Below, in pieces: positions 1-5,596 of a DNA stretch of 5,596 nucleotides. Made by a program: the position numbers and the translations under genes. Under the pieces are notes generated by a model that saw only the letters and a program-made list of their open reading frames with translations, ran no database searches and was not told the origin of the DNA. This stretch comes from Planctomycetota bacterium (GTDB lineage: Bacteria > Planctomycetota > Phycisphaerae > WQYP01), in the NCBI GenBank assembly GCA_021826605.1, contig JAKAZF010000004.1, positions 12,861-18,456 of the forward strand. Direction: 5' to 3'. Position 1 is the first letter of the stretch; the number at the start of each line of letters is the position of its first letter.

Positions 1-1
1 T

Positions 2-1051
2 GGTGCGCACTTCGGCGAGGTATCACTGCGAATCAGGCGTAATGACAACTGGAATAAATTTTTTGGGCCAGTCTTTGTTTACGTGAATAATGGCCCATCC
101 CGAATGGGCCTCTATCGCGACGCGCGGCGTGAGGCCCGGCGGCAGCGGCAGAAGGCACCATTTCGCTGGCTTAAGAGCCGATTTTACCCTCTGATACGCG
201 GATCGATTGAAGGAACCGTTCATATGACCAACGGCCATAATCCCGCGGGGGCCTGGGCCATTCTCAGTGGGAATGGCAAGACCGATTGGGCGCTGCAGGG
301 ACGGCATTACAATTACTGGACGACAGTACAGCCCAACGGTCATTTTTTTATTGGCAAAGTGCGCCCGGGCAAATATAAGCTTTCGGTATGCGGGGGCAAT
401 CAGTTTCAGGATTATGTTAAACATGATGTCCGAATTGGCCCCAATCGAACCACGAATCTCGGGCGCATTGATTGGACACCCGCCAATCGTGGCAAAACGC
501 TTTGGCAAATCGGCGTGGCGAATCGATCCGCACGCGAATTTTTTGACGGTAACCATGTGCGACATTATCGCAATTTCATTCGCTATCTCAATGCGTTTCC
601 TGATGATGTCAATTACACCGTCGGTACGAGCAGCCCGGCAAGAAATTGGAATTTCGCCCAATGGGGCTGGTATAACAAAGTCCCCTATTGGACGATCAAC
701 TTTCGCAGCATCCACACCCAGCACGGCGTGGCCACACTCACGCTGGGCTTCTGTGCCGCGCTTATGTCACGCGGTGGTTTAGCGGTCAAGCTCAATGGCC
801 ATCGCATTGCGGTGTTGCATCTGCCTAAATCCGGTGCGGCCATTTACCGCAGTGGCGGGCAGGATAGCAAATACCAAGTGGTATATCTTCACTTCAACGC
901 CCAACTGATCCGGGCCGGTATGAATCATTTAACGCTTGGCTTTACCCGTGCCTTCAAGGCCCCAGGAAGTTATAAAGCACGGATGCGTTATCACCCTACG
1001 CCCATCGGTGCAGTAATTTACGATTCCATTCGTCTGCAGATTAAACATTAA
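2..1051 (+). CDS. Rhamnogalacturonan lyase, PL4 family (5'-truncated by window edge)
   Basis: The frame is open from base 2 to the TAA at 1049-1051, giving 349 residues with no stop before them; the real start lies upstream. The first residues (GAHFG, then NWNKFFGPVFVY, residues 16-27) look like the end of a PL4 catalytic beta-sandwich. The His at residue 3 may correspond to the catalytic His of fungal RG lyase, but this is unverified. Residues about 66-159 match the fibronectin-like second domain (GSIEGTV, YNYW, NGHFFIGKVRPGKYKL). Residues about 167-347 match the carbohydrate-binding-like third domain (LWQIGVANRSAREF, FPDDVNYTVG, NWNFAQWG, VATLTL, VKLNGH, VIYDSIRLQI). Family knowledge: PL4 enzymes cleave the Rha-alpha-1,4-GalA bond of RG-I by beta-elimination, usually outside the cytoplasm. 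The signal peptide cannot be seen. By hand count there are about 50 Lys/Arg and 15 Asp/Glu, so the fragment is very basic. An esterase gene follows after 26 bases. Family call is confident; activity is inferred. Confidence 0.9.
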   Translation, partial: GAHFGEVSLRIRRNDNWNKFFGPVFVYVNNGPSRMGLYRDARREARRQRQKAPFRWLKSRFYPLIRGSIEGTVHMTNGHNPAGAWAILSGNGKTDWALQGRHYNYWTTVQPNGHFFIGKVRPGKYKLSVCGGNQFQDYVKHDVRIGPNRTTNLGRIDWTPANRGKTLWQIGVANRSAREFFDGNHVRHYRNFIRYLNAFPDDVNYTVGTSSPARNWNFAQWGWYNKVPYWTINFRSIHTQHGVATLTLGFCAALMSRGGLAVKLNGHRIAVLHLPKSGAAIYRSGGQDSKYQVVYLHFNAQLIRAGMNHLTLGFTRAFKAPGSYKARMRYHPTPIGAVIYDSIRLQIKH

Positions 1052-1077
1052 TTGGCGGCGGATTTTCCGGAGATTGC

Positions 1078-2658
1078 ATGTTATTGAATAGATCATTGCT
1101 GTTAACGGCTTGTGCGATTTTGTTTTCAGCCGCCGGCGCTTGTCAGGCGACCGTTCGGGTATCCAATCTGTTCAGCAGCCGAATGGTACTGCAGCGCGAT
1201 ATGCCGGACCATATTTGGGGCAAAGCCAGCGCCGGCGAATCCGTCAAAATCCAATTTGCAGGTCAGGTAGTTACAACAACTGCCAACGCCCGTGGACGAT
1301 GGATGGCGACGCTAAATCCCATGCATGCCAGCGAAAAACCGCGTACGCTGGTCATCCGCGGACAGCAGCACAACATCGCGTTCCACAATGTTCTGGTTGG
1401 GGACGTATGGATATGCTCCGGCCAATCCAACATGGAATATCCGCTGCATGGTTGGTTTCGGGGCGGTAATGGCAAACATGCTGTCGCGCATGCCAATTAT
1501 CCTTTGATACGCATAATCAATTTACCCAGCGTCGATCACGACTTTCCACGCCACAATTTTCCACGGGTTAATCGTATCATCGGCCAGTGGAATGTGTGCA
1601 CGCCCAAAACGGCTGCGAGCTTTTCGGCGGTGGGCTATTTTTTCGGTCGCGATCTGCAAAGACACATTCATGTGCCGATCGGGCTGGTTCAATCCGCGTG
1701 GGGAGGTACCCGCATCCAACCGTGGCTGCCCCGAGCAGCTTATCAGCGCACGGCGGCATTACGCCCCGAATGGCTATGGCTGAAGCATGCGTACGCTCGA
1801 TACCCGCGATATCAAAAGAGCTTAATCGGTTACATGCACCACCTGCCGCATTGGCTGGCCGCCGCACGGGCGGCGATTGCCGCTCACCGACACATTCCGC
1901 GTCCGCCTATGGTGCCGGTCGATCCCATTTCCTTCACAAAGCAAAATCCTACCGTCATTTTCAACGGACGCATCGCCCCAATAATACCCCTGGCAGTCAA
2001 GGGGATACTTTGGTACCAAGGTGAAAATAATGTCGGCAACACGAGTCAATTTTATTACGCCCATTTGGCGGCGATGATTAAGTGGTGGCGAATTTTATGG
2101 AAACGCAAAAATCTGCCGTTTTTGCTGGTGCAGATTGCACCGTTCGATTACGCCCAGTATTCAGGAGGTCATTTACGCGAGCCGGAAATCTGGCAGGCCC
2201 AGGAATGGGCCGCCGAGCGACTGCCGAATTGCGGCATCATCAGCACACAGGACGCCAACAGTCCCTATCAGGGACATCCGGTTAATAAAAGGCCTGAGGG
2301 ATATCGGCTAAGCCGGCTGGCACTGGAGATGGTTTACCATGTGCCGGGGATTCGCGCCCGCAGCCCGATGTTGCAATCAATAACAGTTCGGGGCAGTACC
2401 GCTGTCGTGCGCTTTGCCCACGTGGATGGGGGTCTGGTGTCGCGAAACGGCAAGCCCCTGAATTGGTTTGAAATTGCCGGGCGCACCGGTCAATTTGTCA
2501 AAGCGACAGCAACCATTCATGGAGATCAGGTTTGGGTGAACGCCACAAAGGTGGCGCATCCCACGGCGGTGCGATTCGGATGGTACGACACCGCCATGCC
2601 CAACTTGATGGGTAAAAATGGCCTGCCGGCGATGCCGTTTGAAGCGAAGTTGAAATAG
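1078..2658 (+). CDS. Secreted carbohydrate acetylesterase, SASA/SGNH type (sialate O-acetylesterase family)
   Basis: This is a 526-residue protein of ordinary family length. The ATG has GGAG at 1069-1072, five bases away. Residues 1-24 form a Sec-type signal (basic N-terminus, LLLTACAILFSAAG core) with probable cleavage after CQA. Residues 25-110 are the N-terminal beta domain (SRMVLQRDMPDHIWGKASAGE, GRWMATL). The SGNH hydrolase domain follows: GQSNM with nucleophile Ser117, VGYFFGRDL near 185-193, IGLVQSAWGGTRIQPW at 201-216, WYQGENN at 312-318, and a block-V-like GHPVNK with candidate catalytic His400. Residues from about 425 form a C-terminal beta domain. Family members hydrolyse O-acetyl esters on sugars. 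Between an RG lyase and a galactosidase the natural substrate is probably acetylated RG-I or its oligosaccharides rather than sialic acid; this is inferred from context. No Asp lies two or three residues before His400; the nearest upstream is Asp392. The protein is strongly basic (about 58 Lys/Arg against 25 Asp/Glu). Xylan or other acetylesterase activity cannot be excluded. Confidence 0.9.
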   Translation: MLLNRSLLLTACAILFSAAGACQATVRVSNLFSSRMVLQRDMPDHIWGKASAGESVKIQFAGQVVTTTANARGRWMATLNPMHASEKPRTLVIRGQQHNIAFHNVLVGDVWICSGQSNMEYPLHGWFRGGNGKHAVAHANYPLIRIINLPSVDHDFPRHNFPRVNRIIGQWNVCTPKTAASFSAVGYFFGRDLQRHIHVPIGLVQSAWGGTRIQPWLPRAAYQRTAALRPEWLWLKHAYARYPRYQKSLIGYMHHLPHWLAAARAAIAAHRHIPRPPMVPVDPISFTKQNPTVIFNGRIAPIIPLAVKGILWYQGENNVGNTSQFYYAHLAAMIKWWRILWKRKNLPFLLVQIAPFDYAQYSGGHLREPEIWQAQEWAAERLPNCGIISTQDANSPYQGHPVNKRPEGYRLSRLALEMVYHVPGIRARSPMLQSITVRGSTAVVRFAHVDGGLVSRNGKPLNWFEIAGRTGQFVKATATIHGDQVWVNATKVAHPTAVRFGWYDTAMPNLMGKNGLPAMPFEAKLK

Positions 2659-2715
2659 TCGCAGTTTGAACCGCAGACCACGCAATCGAGATATTGATGC
2701 AGATGGAGATGTAAC

Positions 2716-5448
2716 ATGAATCGTCGTGATTTACTTAAGTTGGCCGGTATTACGGGGTTAATGGGTGGTACAGGTGCTGCCGGGCGGTTGGCCGCGCATC
2801 TCCAGCCACCCATGCAGCAATTTTACGCGCCGGATCGAATCCGCTATGACGGACGCAGTTTTTTTATTGAAGACAAGCCATTTTTTATTTTCAGCGGTTC
2901 GTTTCATTATTTTCGCTGTCCGCGGGAACTCTGGCCGCAGCGCTTCGCCAAAATTCGCGATGCCGGCTTCAACACGATTCAAACCTACGCCTCATGGAAC
3001 TATCATGAGCCGCTGCCGCCTTCCGGGCCCGAAGATTATTCGCGTGTCAACATGGAGGAGTTGGATGCATTTCTTACGATGGCAACGGATTATGGTTTTT
3101 ACATTTCCATGCGTGTCGGTCCGTACTTGTGTGGCGAATGGGACACCGGTGGCTATCCCCAATGGCTGATGACTAAGATTCCCCCCCACTATCGCGGCAT
3201 GTGGGTAAGGACAGCCAACCCGGAATACACCCAGTGGGCCAATCACTGGATGGGTGCGGTGTGTCCGGTGGTGGCACGGCACCAGCTTTTGCGTAAACCA
3301 AAGGGAGGCCGCGGGATCATATTGGTTCAAATTGAAAACGAATACGGTCTTATTGGCATACCGCTGGCCCAGAAAAAGCGCCACATGGAAGACTTAGTCC
3401 AACAGGCGCGCGGTCACGGCATACGGGTGCCGCTGATGAGCAACTTAGCCGGGTTTGTGGTGGGGAGTCATGGTCGCATCGCCCATGAAATATTTGATAC
3501 CATTGACCGATATCCCGGCTGGGATCTGGGTGCCATGGGGCATCGGATCAAACATTACCGCACCGGACAGGAAGATGCGCCGGTGATGGCGGCTGAAATG
3601 CAAGGAGGATGGTTCACACCAGTATCGGCGTCGCCATCCCTGCGAACGGATGTCGACGCCTATCCCGATCAATGCAGTCCCGAACAAACCAATGCCCTTA
3701 CGCTTTATTCGGTGGCCCACGGCATGACCGCTTTGAATTATTACATGCTTTTTGGCGGTACCAATTTTGCTTCCCATGCGGCGCAGGGCGTGGCGACGAG
3801 TTACGACTATAGCGCGGCCATAAGGGAATGCGGCGGCGTAGGTGCCAAATGGCAGAAAGTTAAAGCCCTGGGAAAGATGTTTCAATTGCACGGGACGGCG
3901 CTGGCGCGGGCCACACATCTGCCCGTAAAAATGGCCGGCAAGCCTGCGCTAAAAATATGGGCACGCATTGCGGATAACCGCGATATTTATTTATTCGTAT
4001 TCAACCCCGATCGGATGCGCACTGCGGCGGGGCGCACGCGGTTATCCGTCGGCCCATATCCTGATATGGAACTTACCTACCGGCTGACCGCCGGCGATTT
4101 TAATATATTCTTTATACCGGCCGGAACAAATCACATGACTGGCCGGTGGCTGCTTAAGAGCCAGCCATTACCGCCCCGCCCTCGAAACATTCCGTCGGCG
4201 GTTCACATTGAACGCCTCCAATATCACGCTGATCCGTTGCCGTCCAATTGGAAGCACGTTCCGGCAGGCCAATCGCTGGCGCAAATGGGAGTTTATGAAA
4301 GCACCATGAGCTACTATCGCTGCCAGATAGAAACCAGCGCAAGCGTCGCGGGCAAATCCATCGCCTTGAGCGTTGGCTTGCCCGGGCAGGACTCCGTTAT
4401 CGCCACTGTCAATGGGCATGTTGCACGGCCCCTTGCCCAGACCGGTGCACTGGCGATTCTGCCTTTGCATCAAAGCCTGCATCGTGTAAGCGAGGTCACA
4501 TATCTTTATGAAAATACAGGGCACGTTGATAACGGATGGGGTTTGCAAGCTCCCTACGGTATTGAACGTGTCGGGGTTATGCCCTATCAACAGGGCGCAG
4601 ACATGGTCACAGCATGGCGTCTGGCCGCGATCAGTAAACTGCCCCGCAAAGTATCATCACTGCCACAGGTACAGGCGGATTTTGACGATTCGTCATGGAG
4701 GCGGCTGGATATCGGCGATAAGCCGCCGCAGCAGATAGGACATCGCAAGGCCGGCATTTTGCGGTCGGAATTTACCCTGTCGCGCAGGGATATCAATGCC
4801 CGCAAGACGCTGCTGCGCTTTGCTCACATATCTTCCCGAGGGTGGGTATTCGTGAATGGCAGACAAATCGGTATGGCCGCTGGACAGGGTGCTACTGTGG
4901 ATATTACCTCGGCGGCCCGGGCAGGAAGAAATTCCATTGCAGTCGTGGTACAGGTTTTTGGCCGGACGGGTGGATTAGGTGGCGTGCAATTGCTTTACCA
5001 GCCCGACACGCTGGGACGGCAACACGGCCCCATGCTTCTGTCGGCGGAGCCTGTCGGCGTACGAGGTGGCTGGTACCAACCTGGATATGACGCCACGCAT
5101 TGGAAAGTCTGCAAAATGGGTGATGCGGCACCAGATGCCGGGGCACTGCTGCATTGGTATCGTATGGAATTTACTTTGCCGGAGGTTGCAGCCGATATCT
5201 GGGTTCCATGGTGTCTGAAGATAGATGCCAGCGGTAATGGCCTGCTATATGTCAATGGTCACTGGATCGGCAGGTTCTGGCAGAACGGCGGTCAGAGAGA
5301 ATATTATATTCCTGATAATTGGCTCCGCCCCGCCGGTGAGGCCAATGTTATCGCCGTGTGTCTGCGTCCGGTTGATAAGGCACCTGGTGTGCATGCCGCC
5401 GCCGTGCTGCCCTATCGCGTGTATGCGGAATACAAGGTCAAGGCGTAG
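2716..5448 (+). CDS. GH35 beta-galactosidase with Tat-type leader and tandem jelly-roll domains
   Basis: This is a 910-residue protein; the ATG is preceded by GGAG at 2705-2708, seven bases away. NRRDLLKLAG at 2-11 is a twin-arginine-like leader with a weak, glycine-rich hydrophobic stretch, suggesting folded export. Residues about 44-380 form the GH35 barrel: FSGSFHYFR at 59-67, the GFNTIQTYASWNYHEP block ending at 99, RVGPYLCGEWDTGGYPQWL at 133-151, VQIENEYG at 204-211 with acid/base Glu209, AAEMQGGWF at 292-300 with nucleophile Glu294, and GGTNF then TSYDYSAAIRECGG up to 374. Positions follow the GH35 pattern; activity is untested. Downstream are three jelly-roll-like units marked by VNG turns: VATVNGHVA (about 530-625), WVFVNGRQIG (about 683-762) and LLYVNGHWIGRFW (about 812-905). 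Family enzymes release terminal beta-galactose. Beside an RG lyase and an esterase the likely targets are galactan or arabinogalactan side chains. It is longer than compact GH35 enzymes because of the extra C-terminal modules. The 57-base gap to the esterase suggests cotranscription. Confidence 0.94.
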   Translation: MNRRDLLKLAGITGLMGGTGAAGRLAAHLQPPMQQFYAPDRIRYDGRSFFIEDKPFFIFSGSFHYFRCPRELWPQRFAKIRDAGFNTIQTYASWNYHEPLPPSGPEDYSRVNMEELDAFLTMATDYGFYISMRVGPYLCGEWDTGGYPQWLMTKIPPHYRGMWVRTANPEYTQWANHWMGAVCPVVARHQLLRKPKGGRGIILVQIENEYGLIGIPLAQKKRHMEDLVQQARGHGIRVPLMSNLAGFVVGSHGRIAHEIFDTIDRYPGWDLGAMGHRIKHYRTGQEDAPVMAAEMQGGWFTPVSASPSLRTDVDAYPDQCSPEQTNALTLYSVAHGMTALNYYMLFGGTNFASHAAQGVATSYDYSAAIRECGGVGAKWQKVKALGKMFQLHGTALARATHLPVKMAGKPALKIWARIADNRDIYLFVFNPDRMRTAAGRTRLSVGPYPDMELTYRLTAGDFNIFFIPAGTNHMTGRWLLKSQPLPPRPRNIPSAVHIERLQYHADPLPSNWKHVPAGQSLAQMGVYESTMSYYRCQIETSASVAGKSIALSVGLPGQDSVIATVNGHVARPLAQTGALAILPLHQSLHRVSEVTYLYENTGHVDNGWGLQAPYGIERVGVMPYQQGADMVTAWRLAAISKLPRKVSSLPQVQADFDDSSWRRLDIGDKPPQQIGHRKAGILRSEFTLSRRDINARKTLLRFAHISSRGWVFVNGRQIGMAAGQGATVDITSAARAGRNSIAVVVQVFGRTGGLGGVQLLYQPDTLGRQHGPMLLSAEPVGVRGGWYQPGYDATHWKVCKMGDAAPDAGALLHWYRMEFTLPEVAADIWVPWCLKIDASGNGLLYVNGHWIGRFWQNGGQREYYIPDNWLRPAGEANVIAVCLRPVDKAPGVHAAAVLPYRVYAEYKVKA

Positions 5449-5517
5449 GGTCCAGAATTGTTCGATTTGCAACTTTGCGCTGCGTTACTGCATGACCAAA
5501 ACGGCGTGAGTCTGAAC

Positions 5518-5522
5518 GGAGG
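5518..5522 (+). promoter_or_regulatory. Ribosome binding site of the last, cut gene
   Basis: GGAGG lies five bases before the ATG at 5528. In that frame an in-frame TGA at 5513-5515 leaves no alternative upstream start, so this site fixes the start of the partial gene. It is the strongest Shine-Dalgarno match of the window; the others are only GGAG. Confidence 0.7.
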
Positions 5523-5527
5523 CATTC

Positions 5528-5596
5528 ATGATTGAAAGTCATTTGCCGCAGCCTATCTCCCAAGTGGGGTATCTGGGCTTCAAACTCAGCGTGCCG
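5528..5596 (+). CDS. Start of an unidentified gene (3'-truncated by window edge)
   Basis: Twenty-three codons are open from the ATG to the end of the window, beginning MIESHLPQPISQVGYLGFKL. A strong GGAGG sits five bases upstream and the strand agrees with the preceding genes, so this is probably the next gene of the cluster, 79 bases after the galactosidase stop. There is no signal peptide in the visible part, which suggests a cytoplasmic protein. The SQVGYLGFKLSVP stretch faintly resembles the first beta strand of extradiol-dioxygenase or other VOC-fold proteins, whose N-termini often read LGYLGF followed by V.D. The usual Asp two residues after the Val-like position is not seen and the match is too short to assign a function. 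That a gene starts here is fairly sure; the product is not known. Confidence 0.6.
   Translation, partial: MIESHLPQPISQVGYLGFKLSVP

Noticed and set aside
23..724. 233-codon open frame on the minus strand opposite the lyase
   Set aside because: It has no recognisable domain, lies wholly opposite a well-supported PL4 coding region, and is best explained as an antisense shadow of its codon pattern.
267..782. 171-codon open frame on the plus strand inside the lyase
   Set aside because: It overlaps the PL4 frame completely, shows no family motif and has no convincing ribosome binding site.
83..1051. GTG at 83 as the start of a complete 322-residue gene
   Set aside because: The same frame is open back to base 2 and the 27 extra residues (including GPVFVY) match the PL4 family, so the GTG is an internal Val codon and the gene is cut by the window edge.
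1123..1146. Lipoprotein signal in the esterase (Cys22 in SAAGAC)
   Set aside because: The position three before the Cys is Ala, not the usual Leu, and a Sec cleavage after CQA is equally good; a lipobox is not supported.
2659..2715. Promoter or regulatory RNA in the gap before the galactosidase
   Set aside because: The 57 bases contain a GGAG ribosome site but no convincing -35/-10 pair, inverted repeat or conserved RNA fold that I can see.
5449..5527. Terminator between the galactosidase and the last gene
   Set aside because: The only hairpin-like piece (around GCAACTTTGC) has a four-base stem and a two-base loop, and no T run follows; nothing supports termination.

Overview
The window is a tightly packed, entirely plus-strand stretch of a bacterial genome carrying part of a pectin (rhamnogalacturonan-I, RG-I) degradation locus. 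It holds two complete genes, the 3' part of a third, and the first 23 codons of a fourth. No RNA gene, mobile element, CRISPR array or long repeat is visible. The host is most likely a Gram-negative saprophyte outside the Bacteroidetes, such as Planctomycetes (Phycisphaerae-like), Verrucomicrobia or Acidobacteria. This is inferred from the moderate GC content, the family combination, a twin-arginine (Tat) type leader on a glycosidase, and the absence of SusC/SusD genes in what is visible. The sequence does not fix the taxon.

Layout: (1) bases 2-1051 encode the C-terminal part of a family PL4 rhamnogalacturonan lyase. Its reading frame is open to the left edge, so the true start lies outside the window. 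(2) Bases 1078-2658 encode a secreted SGNH/SASA-type carbohydrate acetylesterase of the sialate O-acetylesterase family. (3) Bases 2716-5448 encode a 910-residue, Tat-type, multi-domain GH35 beta-galactosidase. (4) Bases 5528-5596 are the start of another gene with a strong ribosome binding site, cut by the right edge. Gaps between genes are 26, 57 and 79 bases, with no recognisable terminator, which fits one operon.

Working model (inference from families): the lyase cuts the rhamnose-galacturonate backbone of RG-I by beta-elimination. The esterase removes acetyl groups that would block backbone cleavage. The GH35 enzyme trims galactose from the side chains. The two complete proteins carry export signals, so the work is probably done in the periplasm or at the cell surface. 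All three enzymes have an excess of Lys+Arg over Asp+Glu, extreme in the first two, which may relate to a polyanionic substrate or an acidic habitat. I do not see a clearly novel system; the open points are listed as findings.
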